Source of the DNA: Synechococcus sp. SynAce01
GTDB taxonomy: Bacteria > Cyanobacteriota > Cyanobacteriia > PCC-6307 > Cyanobiaceae
NCBI RefSeq assembly: GCF_001885215.1
Contig: NZ_CP018091.1
Span: 2,046,001 to 2,110,000 of the forward strand
Reading direction: 5' to 3'
Length of the DNA stretch: 64,000 nt
Both the position numbers and the translations under genes were made by a program. The notes beneath the pieces were generated by a model. The model saw only the letters and a program-made list of their open reading frames with translations. It was not told the DNA's origin and searched no databases. Of this stretch, positions 1-9,518 are shown piece by piece. Numbering within the stretch: position 1 is the first letter of the stretch; every line of letters begins with the position of its first letter.

Positions 1-1
1 G

Positions 2-1390
2 GTGAGTCCGGTGGAGGCCACCCAGGTGGCCCAGGGCCAGCTGTCGATGCGTGAGTTCATCCGCAGCCTTGGCCGCAGCAAGGAGTACCGGCGTCAGTTC
101 TACGGACGCTTCTCCAACAGTCGGGTTGTGGAACTCGCCTTCCGCCATTTCCTCGGCCGTGGGGTCAGCTCAATTGAGGAGTTCCGCCGCTACTTCGCCA
201 TCGTGTCCGAGCAGGGGCATGCCGGCTTGGTGGATTCCCTGATCAACAGCATGGAATACGCCCAGGTCTTCGGCGAAGAGACCGTTCCTTTCCTGCGCGA
301 CCTCGGCGAAGAGGCCCAGGAAAGTGCCGGCTGGGGCTCAAACCGCAAACTATTCCGTTTCAGTGCGCCGTTTGAGGGCGCCCCCCAATACATCACCCTC
401 TATGCCTCCTATCGCCAGCCGCTGCCCGATCAGCACGTCTATGGCGGCGGCAATGACCCACTCGGCCTGACTTTCGGCGCCATCTTCCCTTCCGGTACCG
501 CCTCGGTGGCCACCCGCGCCGCACCGTTCAGCTACAGCACCCGCCGGCTCCTCGTGGGCAATGGCATGGCCCAGCCAGGTCAGATGGACAGCCCCCAGTT
601 CCGTGCGGCCGTTCCCCGGCGGGTCGGCCCCAAGCTGGTGCGCCTGCAGCAGATCGCCACCGGTGGCGGTTCGGTGCCCAATCGCAGTGGGCAGGCAAGT
701 GTGCGCAACACCGAGTCCAGCACCCAGGCGGTGATCCGGGCCGTGTACGTGCAGGTGCTCGGCACCACGGGTTACGCAGGCGAGCGGCTCAGCGTTGAGG
801 AGATCAAGCTGGAGAACGGCGACATCAGCCTGCGGGAGTTCATTCGCCAAGTGGCCCGCTCCAAGGCCTTCCGTGGGCGTTATTGGTCGGGCCTGTACAT
901 CACCAAAGCCATTGAAGTGATCCACCGACGGATCCTGGGGCGGCCCACCTTCGGGCGTTCGGAAATCAACAGCTATTTCGACACCGCTGCCCGCCAAGGC
1001 TTCTACGGCGTCATCGACGCCATGCTCGCAAGCCGGGAGTACAACGATTGCTTCGGCGAGGACTGCGTCCCCTACGAACGTTTCATCACGGCGATGGATC
1101 TCAATGCCCGCCGGATTCCCACCTTCCGGCAACCCCTCAAGACCAGCGGCCAGGTGGTTTCCGCTCCGGTCGTCCGGCCCCAGGTTGACCAGCCAAAACC
1201 CTTCCGTGGCAGCGGCGATCTGACCCCCCGCAACCTTCCTGACCGTCGTTTGGCCCCGGTGGTGGGTGGCTGGACTGCGGCGATCAATGGTGAGGAGTCG
1301 CTTGGCACGGTGGCCACCACCAGTGCGCCATCCCAGAGTTTGAGGCAGCCTCCTAAGCCCACCCGTCGCTGGAGAGCCTCTTCCAACTGA
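2..1390 (+). CDS. apcE: Phycobilisome core-membrane linker ApcE, C-terminal part (5' truncated by window)
   Basis: ApcE (L-CM) organises the allophycocyanin core and anchors the phycobilisome to the thylakoid membrane. Only the last 462 residues are in the window; the reading frame is open at base 2, so the start lies upstream. Two phycobilisome linker (Pfam PBS_linker_poly type) repeats are visible. The first is incomplete, with MREFIRSLGRSKEYRRQF and FRHFLGRGVSSIEEFRRYF. The second is at about residues 242-362, with LREFIRQVARSKAFRGRYW and IEVIHRRILGRPTFGRSEI. An arm of about 145 residues separates them and a polar tail of about 100 residues follows. The bilin-binding N-terminal domain is not present here. 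It precedes apcA-apcB-apcC on the same strand, the usual order. Family assignment is secure. Confidence 0.95.
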   Translation: MSPVEATQVAQGQLSMREFIRSLGRSKEYRRQFYGRFSNSRVVELAFRHFLGRGVSSIEEFRRYFAIVSEQGHAGLVDSLINSMEYAQVFGEETVPFLRDLGEEAQESAGWGSNRKLFRFSAPFEGAPQYITLYASYRQPLPDQHVYGGGNDPLGLTFGAIFPSGTASVATRAAPFSYSTRRLLVGNGMAQPGQMDSPQFRAAVPRRVGPKLVRLQQIATGGGSVPNRSGQASVRNTESSTQAVIRAVYVQVLGTTGYAGERLSVEEIKLENGDISLREFIRQVARSKAFRGRYWSGLYITKAIEVIHRRILGRPTFGRSEINSYFDTAARQGFYGVIDAMLASREYNDCFGEDCVPYERFITAMDLNARRIPTFRQPLKTSGQVVSAPVVRPQVDQPKPFRGSGDLTPRNLPDRRLAPVVGGWTAAINGEESLGTVATTSAPSQSLRQPPKPTRRWRASSN

Positions 1391-2128
1391 CGCCCGGTTA
1401 CTCAAACCGTCCGATTGGGACATCATCCATTTGGCTCATTTTCGCCACCGGCGCCCGTGGACCGTTGATGCCGATGTCAAGGTCTGCGCCGAGGCCGGTG
1501 CTGTCAGGGCATTCTCTCCTCTGTTCCTCAGGGCCAAGCGCCGCCAGTTTTCCCCCTGTGGAGGGCCAGCCCCAAGCCTCAAAGCTCACTACCTTGGGTT
1601 TTGAGGTTGTTGTGTGGTTCCATGGCTTTATTCCAAGCCATAGTTGATTCACCCCCGGGAATGCTCAATCGACAGACCATCACCATGAAGTACGCGAAAT
1701 AGCAAGAAAAATCAATATAGAGATCGGTTGCGAGCGGCCCACGCGCAACAAAGGGATTTTATTAACAATCTCTGCATAAACTTTTTGTTGATTTAACTCA
1801 TCGAAAAGCCCTGGATCCAGACTGGTTGATCACGGACCCTTGGCTCAGGGGAAGGGAGGTTGATCCCTGGCTGGAATCGCCAAAAACCTTGGCAGCAAAG
1901 GGTTTGTCCTGATTTCGTTGCCGTGAAGAACTGTTACCACCGCGACGCTTGATCGCCCCTCTTCCCGCAGAATCAATTGGCGATCGGCCAGCTCGATTGT
2001 TCGCTTTGATTCCAACCCAAACCGCGTCGACCTCCAAGGTCTGCCGGAGGCAAGGAACCAAGGCATTCCCCTTACCCATCCGGATATCGGTCTCCTTTCG
2101 GTGACCGCTTGTTTCGAGGCAGAACTGC
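1391..2128. promoter_or_regulatory. apcE-apcA intergenic region
   Basis: This 738-base spacer has no convincing gene; the short open frames on both strands lack family features. Bases about 1675-1800 are noticeably AT-rich compared with the flanks. The length suggests that apcA has its own promoter here, as expected for a highly expressed antenna gene, but I cannot point to a specific -10 or -35 box. Confidence 0.4.
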
Positions 2129-2614
2129 ATGAGCATCGTCTCCAACTCGATCATCAACGCGGACGCCGAGGCCCGCTATCTCAGTCCTGGCGAACTCGAC
2201 CAGATCAAGTCCTTTGTCAGCGGCGGTCAACGTCGTCTCAGAGTGGCTCAGGTCTTGAGCGAGAGCCGCGAGAGGATTGTGAAGCAGGCCGGCGGCGCCC
2301 TCTTTCAGAAGCGTCCCGACGTGATCTATCCCGGAGGCAACGCCTACGGAGAAGAGATGACGGCCACGTGTCTTCGCGACATCGACTACTACCTCCGCCT
2401 TGTGACCTACGGCATGGTGGCTGGAGATGTGACTCCCATCGAAGAGATCGGCATCATCGGTGCCCGGGAGATGTACCGCGCCCTCGGCACTCCCCTGGAG
2501 GCCATGGCCGAATCCGTCCGTGAGCTCAAGAACGCCTCCATGGGGCTGCTCAACGGAGCCGATGCCGAGGAGGCAGGCTTCTACTTCGACTACGTCATCG
2601 GCGCCCTCTCCTGA
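2129..2614 (+). CDS. apcA: Allophycocyanin alpha subunit
   Basis: 161 residues, the normal length for ApcA. It pairs with ApcB as the building block of the phycobilisome core, which passes excitation energy to the photosystems. The chromophore-binding segment [13 protein letters not shown] carries the cysteine (about residue 81) to which phycocyanobilin is attached through a thioether. The N-terminus [19 protein letters not shown] is typical of allophycocyanin alpha, so the ATG at 2129 is well supported. It lies 39 bases before apcB and is surely co-transcribed with it. Confidence 0.98.
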   Translation: MSIVSNSIINADAEARYLSPGELDQIKSFVSGGQRRLRVAQVLSESRERIVKQAGGALFQKRPDVIYPGGNAYGEEMTATCLRDIDYYLRLVTYGMVAGDVTPIEEIGIIGAREMYRALGTPLEAMAESVRELKNASMGLLNGADAEEAGFYFDYVIGALS

Positions 2615-2653
2615 GGCCCGTCCCTTCCTGCCCCCTGCCTCTTCCCAGGACCC

Positions 2654-3142
2654 ATGCAAGACGCGATCACCAACGTCATCAATCAGTCCGACGTCCAGGG
2701 TCTCTACCTGGACGATTCCTCAATCGGACGCCTTGAGCAGTATTTCGCCAGCGGAGAACTCCGGGTCAGAGCGGCGGCAACAATTGGTTCCAACGCTTCG
2801 GCGATCATCAAGGAAGCCGTTGCTAAAACCCTGCTCTACTCGGATATCACCCGTCCGGGCGGCAACATGTACACGACCCGTCGTTACGCCGCCTGCATCC
2901 GCGACCTCGACTACTACCTCCGCTACGCCACCTACGCCATGCTGGCAGGTGACACCTCGATTCTCGACGAGCGGGTGCTCAACGGTCTCAAGGAGACCTA
3001 CAACTCCCTGGGCGTTCCCATCGGAGCCACTGTGCAGTCGATTCAGGCCATGAAGGAGATGGCCGCCTCCCTCGTCGGTCCCGATGCAGGCAGAGAGCTG
3101 GGTGTCTACCTCGATTACATCAGCTCCGGTCTGGGGAACTGA
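2654..3142 (+). CDS. apcB: Allophycocyanin beta subunit
   Basis: 162 residues, full length. It is the partner of ApcA in the allophycocyanin monomer and core trimers. The chromophore cysteine sits in [19 protein letters not shown], and the preceding GGNMYTTRR segment is characteristic. The Asn at the beta-72 type position (PGGNMYT), which is methylated in phycobiliprotein beta subunits, is present. The start [16 protein letters not shown] matches the family. It sits between apcA and apcC in the core operon. Confidence 0.98.
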   Translation: MQDAITNVINQSDVQGLYLDDSSIGRLEQYFASGELRVRAAATIGSNASAIIKEAVAKTLLYSDITRPGGNMYTTRRYAACIRDLDYYLRYATYAMLAGDTSILDERVLNGLKETYNSLGVPIGATVQSIQAMKEMAASLVGPDAGRELGVYLDYISSGLGN

Positions 3143-3177
3143 TTCCACTCCGCCCCCGTTCCTGAGAGGAATCCTTC

Positions 3178-3378
3178 ATGCGTCTGTTCAAGATCACAGC
3201 CTGCATCCCCTGCCCCGAAAAGGTGCGCAGCCAGAGGGAACTTCAGAACACCTTCTTCACCAAGTGGGTGCCCTATGAAAGCTGGTTCGCCGAGCAGCAG
3301 CGCATCATGAAACAGGGCGGAAAAATTCTGAAGGTGGAATTGGTCACCGGCCGCCGTCAAGTCAACGTTGGCAACTGA
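3178..3378 (+). CDS. apcC: Phycobilisome small core linker (L-C 7.8) ApcC
   Basis: 66 residues, the standard size of the 7.8 kDa core linker (CpcD-like fold) that caps allophycocyanin trimers in the core cylinders. The sequence MRLFKITACIPCPEKVRSQR, then TFFTKWVPYESWFAEQQRI and KILKVELVTG, is diagnostic. A good ribosome binding site (GAGAGGA) lies about 7 bases before the ATG. It is the last gene of the apc unit; a clear intrinsic terminator follows about 100 bases downstream. Confidence 0.97.
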   Translation: MRLFKITACIPCPEKVRSQRELQNTFFTKWVPYESWFAEQQRIMKQGGKILKVELVTGRRQVNVGN

Positions 3379-3473
3379 TTGGCTAACGGGTTGAACCGGT
3401 AGGTTCTGCCCCCAGGTTTGGGTTCATTCCAACTCTGGGTCGTGGTTTCTTGATTCCTATTGGCACTACCCTC

Positions 3474-3498
3474 GCCCGGCATGTCCGGGCTTTTTTTT
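3474..3498 (+). terminator. Intrinsic terminator after apcC
   Basis: Perfect 6-bp GC stem (GCCCGG / CCGGGC) with a 5-base loop followed by eight T residues. It is placed after apcC and immediately before ftsW, so it should end the apcE-apcABC transcripts. Confidence 0.9.
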
Positions 3499-3516
3499 GG
3501 CCCCTGACCCCTGTCA

Positions 3517-4824
3517 TTGAGACCCCCGGCACGGCTGAATGGGTGGACCTCCTCCGCTCCCTTCGCCTTGATCGGTTTTGCGAACTCCCGCTCCAGGAGC
3601 CAGCCGCCCCGCAGCCAAGCCGGAGGGGGCCAGGCCGAGGCCGATGATTCCCGGCTGCCCTGGGCTCAGTGGCCTGCCGAAGCTCGCTTGTTGATCGGCA
3701 TGGTGGCGATCTGGAGCCTGGCTGGCCTGTTGATCCTGGCTTCAGCCAGCTGGTGGGTGGCCGCCCGTGAAATGGGCGATCCGGCTTTTTATCTCAAGCG
3801 TCAGCTGATCTGGCTGATCGCCAGTTGGGGGTTGCTCTGGCTGGCGATCAGCACCCCCCTGAGGCGTTGGCTGCGTCTGGCCGGTCCGGCTGTGCTGGTG
3901 GGGGTGCTGTTGATCGTCGCCACCCTGGTGGCCGGCACTCCAGTCAATGGAGCCAGTCGCTGGCTGGTGGTTGGACCAGTCCAGCTCCAGCCGTCCGAGC
4001 TGGTCAAACCATTCGTCGTCCTGCAGGGGGCCGCTTTGTTCGCCCACTGGAAGCGGATCGGCATCGATCAAAAGCTGCTGTGGCTGGGAACCTTTTCGAT
4101 CCTGTTGTTGCTGATTCTCAAGCAACCCAACCTCAGCACTGCCGCGCTGACCGGCCTGCTGCTCTGGACCATGGCGCTCGCCGCAGGACTGCCCCTGCTG
4201 ATGATGTTGGGCACGGCTTTCGCCGGCGGAATGATGGGCTTCGCCAGCATCATGATCAACGAGTACCAGCGGATCCGGGTGGCCTCTTTCCTCAATCCCT
4301 GGCAAGACGCCCAAGGAGATGGCTACCAACTTGTGCAAAGTCTTCTGGCGATCGGCTCCGGTGGTGTGCTGGGTGAGGGCTTTGGCCTCTCCACCCAGAA
4401 GCTTCAGTACCTGCCGATCCAATCGACTGACTTCATTTTCGCGGTATTCGCCGAAGAATTCGGATTCGTCGGATCGCTGATGCTGCTTCTTTTTCTGCTG
4501 TTGTTCGCTTTTATCGGTCTGAGGGTGGCCCTGGGGTCGCGCGGCAACCAGCAGCGCCTCGTGGCGATGGGTTGCACCACCTTGCTCGTCGGTCAGTCGA
4601 TTCTCAATATCGCTGTGGCGAGCGGAGCGATGCCCACTACGGGGTTGCCCCTGCCGCTGGTTAGCTATGGGGGCAACTCTCTGCTGGCCAGCCTGGTCAC
4701 GGCAGGGTTGCTGATTCGCTGCTCACTCGAATCGGCGGGATTCGACAATCGCCCCAGACGCAAGCGTCGCGAGCGGCAGGGATCTCTTGACGCTGCTGCC
4801 ATTAACCCTGCCCCGATAGGCTGA
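3517..4824 (+). CDS. ftsW: FtsW-type peptidoglycan glycosyltransferase (SEDS family)
   Basis: SEDS-family septal peptidoglycan polymerase that works with a class B penicillin-binding protein at the division site. Several membrane helices are evident. Family motifs are clear: the stretch around GTPVNGASRWLVVGPVQLQPSE, then NPWQDAQGDGYQLVQSLLAIGSGG, and the C-terminal GMPTTGLPLPLVSYGG-like segment (here MPTTGLPLPLVSYGGNSLL). The 435-residue frame starts at a TTG (3517); an alternative in-frame TTG lies near 3568, and the first helix starts about 55 residues in, so the N-terminus is uncertain. It is followed 16 bases later by ccdA, making a likely operon with the cytochrome assembly genes. Confidence 0.93.
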   Translation: MRPPARLNGWTSSAPFALIGFANSRSRSQPPRSQAGGGQAEADDSRLPWAQWPAEARLLIGMVAIWSLAGLLILASASWWVAAREMGDPAFYLKRQLIWLIASWGLLWLAISTPLRRWLRLAGPAVLVGVLLIVATLVAGTPVNGASRWLVVGPVQLQPSELVKPFVVLQGAALFAHWKRIGIDQKLLWLGTFSILLLLILKQPNLSTAALTGLLLWTMALAAGLPLLMMLGTAFAGGMMGFASIMINEYQRIRVASFLNPWQDAQGDGYQLVQSLLAIGSGGVLGEGFGLSTQKLQYLPIQSTDFIFAVFAEEFGFVGSLMLLLFLLLFAFIGLRVALGSRGNQQRLVAMGCTTLLVGQSILNIAVASGAMPTTGLPLPLVSYGGNSLLASLVTAGLLIRCSLESAGFDNRPRRKRRERQGSLDAAAINPAPIG

Positions 4825-4840
4825 GATCTTTAGCTTGTCC

Positions 4841-5563
4841 ATGACCAGCCTGGGGCTGCAACTTGCCGACCTGGCTCGCTGGGGCGAGGAGCTCACCACC
4901 AGCTCCCTCAACGCTCCAGGTCCGCTGACCCTGGCGATCGTGTTTGCTGCCGGTCTGCTGACCAGCCTTGGCCCCTGCTCCCTCTCGCTGCTGCCGATCA
5001 CGATGGCTTACATGGCTGGATTTCCGGACCATGCCGGCAGGCCATGGCAACGCAGTCTCAGTTTTGCCGGCGGAATCGTGCTGTCCCTGGTTGCCCTGGG
5101 TGGGGCCAGTGCCCTGCTGGGTAGCTTCTACGGCCAGATTCCCGGTTTCATCCCTGCACTGGTGGCGGTGCTCGCGGTGGTGATGGGGCTCAATTTGCTG
5201 GGACTGCTAAGCCTTCCCCTGCCCAGCGGCCCTGATCCGGAGCGTTGGCGTCGATACGTTCCTGCGGCCCTGGCCCCCCTGGCCACCGGTGCTGCCTTCG
5301 GATTGGCAGCCAGCCCCTGCACCACCCCGGTGCTTGCTGTGCTGTTGGCCTGGACAGCCCAACAGGGCCGTCCCTTGATTGGAATGACGCTGCTCACCTG
5401 CTTCGCTGCTGGCCAGGTAGTGCCCCTGCTGCTGGCTGGCAGCGCGGCCTCCTCGATGCAACGGCTTCTCGATCTGCGCCCTCTCAGCCGCTGGATTCCA
5501 CCGATCAGTGGCGTCGTGCTTGTGGCCAGCGGCGGGCTGACACTCCTGGCCCAATGGCCTTGA
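4841..5563 (+). CDS. ccdA: Thiol:disulfide transporter CcdA (cytochrome c biogenesis)
   Basis: Polytopic membrane protein of about 240 residues that carries reducing equivalents across the thylakoid or cytoplasmic membrane, to keep apocytochrome c cysteines reduced for haem ligation. The two redox cysteines sit in the expected helices: [10 protein letters not shown] near the N-terminus and [10 protein letters not shown] in the second half, each followed by proline-containing helix kinks. I choose ATG 4841 over the TTG two codons upstream. Its 3' end overlaps the ccs1 start by 10 bases, so the two System II assembly genes are translationally coupled. Confidence 0.93.
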   Translation: MTSLGLQLADLARWGEELTTSSLNAPGPLTLAIVFAAGLLTSLGPCSLSLLPITMAYMAGFPDHAGRPWQRSLSFAGGIVLSLVALGGASALLGSFYGQIPGFIPALVAVLAVVMGLNLLGLLSLPLPSGPDPERWRRYVPAALAPLATGAAFGLAASPCTTPVLAVLLAWTAQQGRPLIGMTLLTCFAAGQVVPLLLAGSAASSMQRLLDLRPLSRWIPPISGVVLVASGGLTLLAQWP

Positions 5564-6918
5564 GCACTCCTTCTGGTGGCCGCTCCAACCAGCGGATTCT
5601 CAGGCTGGTCGCCTGGATTTCCGACCTGCGTCTGGCGATCGGTCTGCTGCTGCTGATTGCCATGGCCAGCAGCATCGGCACCCTGATTCCCCAGCAGGAA
5701 CCGAGTGATCGTTACCACCGGCTCTACGACAGCCAGCCGTGGCTTGGGCTGATCAATGCCGACTGGCTTCTCAGGCTGGAACTCGATCACGTCTATTCCA
5801 GTGGGTGGTTTCTTGGGCTATTGGCCTGGCTGGGCCTCGCCTTGGTGTTGTGCAGCTGGAGGCGTCAGTGGCCGGCACTGCGGGCGGCACTGCGCTGGAT
5901 CGATTACCGCTCACCACGCCAGCTCAGCAAACTGAGCCTGGCTGAAACGATCTCCAGCCCCGATCCCAGCAACGATCTGCGCCGGCTGGAGGAGCTGCTC
6001 GAAGCGAAGGGCTGGCAATTACAGCCGGCCGAGGATCGCCTGGCGGCGCGGCGCGGGATCGGCGGACGGGTCGGGCCCCTGCTGGTTCACGCCGGCCTTG
6101 TGGTCTTGATGGTGGGCTCGGCCTGGGGAGCACTCGCTGGCGTGCGGCTCGAGCGTTTTCTGGCCCCTGGCCGGGAGCTGGAGCTGTTGGATTCCCGGGG
6201 GGACAGCCAGTTGACCCTGGCCGTGGACAGCTTCTTGATCGAGAGGGATCCGGCCGGTAGGCCCGAGCAGTTCCGCTCCCAACTGCTGCTCAAGAATTCC
6301 GCCGGTGAGCAGGTCGATACGGCCGAAGTGAGTGTCAATCACCCGCTGCGCTTCCGCGGGATGACTGTTTATCAGGCTGACTGGGCGCTGGCGGCGATCA
6401 CCGTTCAGATCGGCCGCAGTCCTTTGCTGGAACTGCCGCTGCGAAGCTTGCCCGAGTTAGGGGAACAGGTCTGGGGTCTGGCCCTACCCACCCGCCCCGA
6501 TGGCAGTGAGCCCGTCCTCCTCACCCTCAGCAACGAGCAGGGCCCGATCGAGGTGTTTGGAGCTGACGCCGTCTCGATCGGTCAGATCGTGCCCGGCGGC
6601 GCCCCGCTGGAAATCGGCGGCCTGCCGTTGCGGGTTGACAGCGTTCTGCCCGCCAGTGGCCTGCTGCTCAAGCGGGACCCAGGCGTGCCGTTGGTCTACA
6701 CCGGCTTTGCGATCGCCCTGTTAGGGGGAGGATTGAGCCTGATCGCCACCCGCCAGCTCTGGGCCATCGCCGATTCGGCGCGGGGTCAGCTGCACCTGGC
6801 TGGCCTTTGTAATCGCAACCTCACGGCCTTGGCTGAAGAACTCCCGGCGCTGTTGGTCCTGGTCCAGGGTGGCCGCTCTCGGGAGGCCGATGCCCAGGAG
6901 GTTCAACAGGGCAGCTGA
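5554..6918 (+). CDS. ccs1: Cytochrome c biogenesis protein Ccs1 (ResB-like)
   Basis: 454 residues from ATG 5554 ([13 protein letters not shown]); a longer in-frame extension upstream reads through ccdA and is not real. Ccs1/ResB with CcsA forms the System II haem-ligation complex. Seen: an N-terminal hydrophobic pair ([23 protein letters not shown] and [19 protein letters not shown]), a third helix near the middle ([14 protein letters not shown]), a large lumenal domain, and a last helix ([18 protein letters not shown]). The motif [15 protein letters not shown] after RGMTVYQ is typical. CcsA is not in this window. The 3' end overlaps the convergent queF by 16 bases. Confidence 0.93.
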   Translation: MALSTPSGGRSNQRILRLVAWISDLRLAIGLLLLIAMASSIGTLIPQQEPSDRYHRLYDSQPWLGLINADWLLRLELDHVYSSGWFLGLLAWLGLALVLCSWRRQWPALRAALRWIDYRSPRQLSKLSLAETISSPDPSNDLRRLEELLEAKGWQLQPAEDRLAARRGIGGRVGPLLVHAGLVVLMVGSAWGALAGVRLERFLAPGRELELLDSRGDSQLTLAVDSFLIERDPAGRPEQFRSQLLLKNSAGEQVDTAEVSVNHPLRFRGMTVYQADWALAAITVQIGRSPLLELPLRSLPELGEQVWGLALPTRPDGSEPVLLTLSNEQGPIEVFGADAVSIGQIVPGGAPLEIGGLPLRVDSVLPASGLLLKRDPGVPLVYTGFAIALLGGGLSLIATRQLWAIADSARGQLHLAGLCNRNLTALAEELPALLVLVQGGRSREADAQEVQQGS

Positions 6919-7298
6919 GTGCCGTGGCTGGCGCGGATCACGGTGTGAACGTTTCCCCGCGGGTTGAAGTCGGCCTCCAATTGCATCCAGACAGGTTCAC
7001 AGGCTGCGACCAGGTCGTCGAGGATTCGGTTGGCCACTTCCTCATGGGAGATGCTGCGATCGCGCCAGCTGTTCACATACAGCTTCAGCGCCTTGAGCTC
7101 AAGCACGCGGGGACCGGGCTGGTAGGTCAGCCGTAACACCGCAAAGTCGGGATACCCCGAAAAAGGGCAGAGGCAGGTGAATTCAGGTAGTTCGATCGCC
7201 ACGTCGTAGGGGCGACCGATCCGGGGGTTCTCGAAACAGATCAATTCGGCTGCGGCAATCTGCCGAGCGCCGTAGTGGGGCGTCTGGGTGTCTGTCAT
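6903..7298 (-). CDS. queF: NADPH-dependent 7-cyano-7-deazaguanine reductase QueF
   Basis: 131 residues, the short (type I, unimodular) QueF. It reduces preQ0 to preQ1 in queuosine biosynthesis. The catalytic cysteine is C44 in [12 protein letters not shown], with the general acid D51 seven residues later, the same spacing as in the Bacillus enzyme. [15 protein letters not shown] and the NADPH-binding region follow. Convergent with ccs1, with a 16-base overlap of the two coding ends. Confidence 0.96.
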   Translation of the reverse strand: MTDTQTPHYGARQIAAAELICFENPRIGRPYDVAIELPEFTCLCPFSGYPDFAVLRLTYQPGPRVLELKALKLYVNSWRDRSISHEEVANRILDDLVAACEPVWMQLEADFNPRGNVHTVIRASHGTQLPC

Positions 7299-7602
7299 CG
7301 AGGAGGGGGGGCGAGGAGGCCGTGACTCTGCAAGCCGTTGCTGGGCAAGCCGTGATGCTGGAACAACTTGATGGTATGGAACGGCCTGAATGTTAAGAAA
7401 AGCAGGCTATGCGGCGGTTTTGTTCGCAATGAACGGTTTGCCTGGGCTACAAATGTACTGAAGGACAAAACGTTGAGCATGCTCCAGGTTCTCTGGGCAT
7501 CTGTTGGAAGTAGCCCCACCGCGAGGCGAAGCAACGCTCCTTTCCGCGAAGCGGCGCCGGCCCTCGGGGCCCGTGATTCCAACCCTTCGAGGCCTTTCAG
7601 CC
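7299..7602. other. queF / DUF4278 intergenic region
   Basis: This 304-base divergent spacer must contain the queF promoter (minus) and that of the DUF4278 gene (plus). The middle, about 7370-7480, is less GC-rich than its surroundings. I see no RNA gene, repeat or strong operator in it. Confidence 0.3.
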
Positions 7603-7824
7603 ATGACTCCATCCACACGCGTTTACAGGGGCGTTGCCTACCCCGCCGACCATCAGCTCGCCCCCAGCCCCCAAGCTGTTGAGCATGTTTACCGCGGGGT
7701 TCACTTCGCCGAATCCCTGCGCCACGATCCAGCTCCTGCCAACGAATCCGTTGTTCTGCACTACCGGGGCAGCGTCTACCACCAACGCCGCCAAGATCTG
7801 GCCCCCCAGCTGCAGAGTCGCTGA
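7603..7824 (+). CDS. DUF4278 domain protein
   Basis: 73 residues from ATG 7603. It contains three short repeats of the DUF4278 signature YRG: TRVYRGVAYPADH, EHVYRGVHFAES and LHYRGSVYHQRR. DUF4278 is a small cyanobacterial family of unknown function, so no role can be given. The frame is open further upstream, but the family signature begins right after this ATG. It stands alone, with an inverted repeat at its stop codon. Confidence 0.8.
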   Translation: MTPSTRVYRGVAYPADHQLAPSPQAVEHVYRGVHFAESLRHDPAPANESVVLHYRGSVYHQRRQDLAPQLQSR

Positions 7825-7857
7825 TCAAGCACAAGCCTGATCAGTTGTAGCAACTGA
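7821..7857. repeat. Two overlapping inverted repeats after the DUF4278 gene
   Basis: CTGATCA (7821-7827) is the reverse complement of TGATCAG (7838-7844) across a 10-base loop; the first arm includes the stop codon. Overlapping it, TCAGTTG (7841-7847) and CAACTGA (7851-7857) form a perfect 7-bp dyad around TAG. No T-run follows, so this is not a classical terminator. The two arms are mutually exclusive structures. They could mark a regulator site or RNA processing site for the next gene. Confidence 0.5.
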
Positions 7858-7910
7858 GACACCGTGACCCTGCATGCTCGGGCCTAATGGCTCCTTCGCA
7901 GGGTCTTGTC

Positions 7911-8135
7911 ATGGATCTCGCTCTTGCCCCCACAACCTGTGGTTATCGCCTGCAACCAGCTTCGGCTGTGGGCATGCTTTGGCTGCAAACCCACTTCGAA
8001 GACAAGCACTGGCACCATCTCGCTGAAGGTAATGTCAGCGTGGAGCAAGCCTCTGCTGACTTGATCTGCGACGACGCCACCGCAGCGGGTCTCTGCGTCA
8101 GCCGCACGGGCCTCCCGACGATCGCGCCGGACTAG
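7911..8135 (+). CDS. Conserved small hypothetical protein
   Basis: 74 residues from ATG 7911, preferred over an in-frame ATG 24 bases earlier because the conserved-looking part starts with MDLALAPTTCGYRLQPAS. The middle, VGMLWLQTHFEDKHWHHLA, looks amphipathic and globular. From memory, similar small proteins occur in marine Synechococcus, but I know no function. It is soluble, with no signal peptide or membrane helix. It lies 69 bases before glnB on the same strand. Confidence 0.65.
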   Translation: MDLALAPTTCGYRLQPASAVGMLWLQTHFEDKHWHHLAEGNVSVEQASADLICDDATAAGLCVSRTGLPTIAPD

Positions 8136-8174
8136 GCCCAAGTCCGTCGCACCAAGGTCTTGCTATGGACCTGA

Positions 8175-8543
<369 letters not shown>

Positions 8544-8572
8544 GCCGGCGTGATCGGGGCCTACGGGCTTCG

Positions 8573-9388
8573 CTACTTGAGTGTGGCCCTCACCAAGGAA
8601 TCGATCGCTGCTGGATCGAGTACTTCGAAACTCTGTTGCGATCCAGGCCTGAGCCAGAGCAAGTATTCATGGTTGCCAGCCGGACCAGTGATCGGTGAGG
8701 CCACCAGCCCTGCAGCCAGCCAGTCCTGTGCTGCGGCGGCTGTGATCACCGCTTCGAGGGCATCGGCATGGGCCACGGGATCACGCACCACGCCGCCCTT
8801 GCCGACCCGGGCCTTGCCCACCTCGAACTGGGGTTTGACCAGCACCACCGCCTCGGCCTGCTCCGCAACCAGCAACCTTCTCAGGGCAGGTAGTACCAGG
8901 GCCAAGGAAATGAACGACAGATCGGCCACGGCCAGATCTGCCCAGAGATCGCCAGGACCATAGAGCTGGTCGGAGTGGAGATGGCGGAGGTTGGTGCGTT
9001 CCTTCAGGACCACCCGTTCGTCTGTGCGCAGGCTCCAGGCCGTCTGGCCGTAGCCCACATCCACCCCGTACACCTTGCTGGCTCCGTGTTGGAGCAGGCA
9101 GTCGGTGAAGCCACCGGTGGAGATCCCGCCATCCAGGCAGATCCGGCCTTCGACCTGCAGCGGGAAGGCCTCCAGGGCCGCGATCAGTTTCTCGCCTCCC
9201 CTGGAGACAAAACGCGGCCCTGGGTCAACGTCTGGCACCAGCTCCGCTCGCACCTCCATGCCCGGCTTGTCGAAAATCTGGCCGCCCAGACGCACCCGGC
9301 CCGCCCGGATCAGCTGCTGAGCCTGCTGGCGACTGGCGACCAAGCCGAGGGCCACAAGATGGAGATCAAGGCGCTGCTTCGGGGCCAT
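8573..9388 (-). CDS. tlyA: TlyA family RNA methyltransferase (S4 domain plus FtsJ-like domain)
   Basis: 271 residues from the start MAPKQRLDLHLVALG (9388); a longer frame upstream is not homologous. An N-terminal S4 RNA-binding domain (LVASRQQAQQLIRAGRVRLGGQ) is followed by a Rossmann methyltransferase: CLDGGISTGGFTDCLLQHGA is the SAM-binding motif, VADLSFISLALVLPAL the catalytic region and VKPQFEVGK the third motif. TlyA proteins 2'-O-methylate rRNA cytidines; some also have haemolysin annotation. Convergent with glnB, and divergent from purB with about 130 bases between starts. Confidence 0.92.
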   Translation of the reverse strand: MAPKQRLDLHLVALGLVASRQQAQQLIRAGRVRLGGQIFDKPGMEVRAELVPDVDPGPRFVSRGGEKLIAALEAFPLQVEGRICLDGGISTGGFTDCLLQHGASKVYGVDVGYGQTAWSLRTDERVVLKERTNLRHLHSDQLYGPGDLWADLAVADLSFISLALVLPALRRLLVAEQAEAVVLVKPQFEVGKARVGKGGVVRDPVAHADALEAVITAAAAQDWLAAGLVASPITGPAGNHEYLLWLRPGSQQSFEVLDPAAIDSLVRATLK

Positions 9389-9518
9389 GGCCAGGGTTGT
9401 GCCGACCGGCTTGGTCGGAGCCGGCTGGAGATTCAGTGGGTACTGAACCACGGCCCAGGGCCAGAGAAGGCTCACAGCCGACCCATAGATTGGGAACAAC
9501 ATTGAGCTTTGCTAGTCC

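Noticed and set aside
350-1426. 358-codon minus-strand frame over apcE
   Set aside because: Shadow of the linker protein; no motif and wrong composition.
7848-7861. GTA-N8-GAC sequence as an NtcA site for glnB
   Set aside because: The consensus is GTA-N8-TAC; the second half does not match and it lies far from the glnB start.
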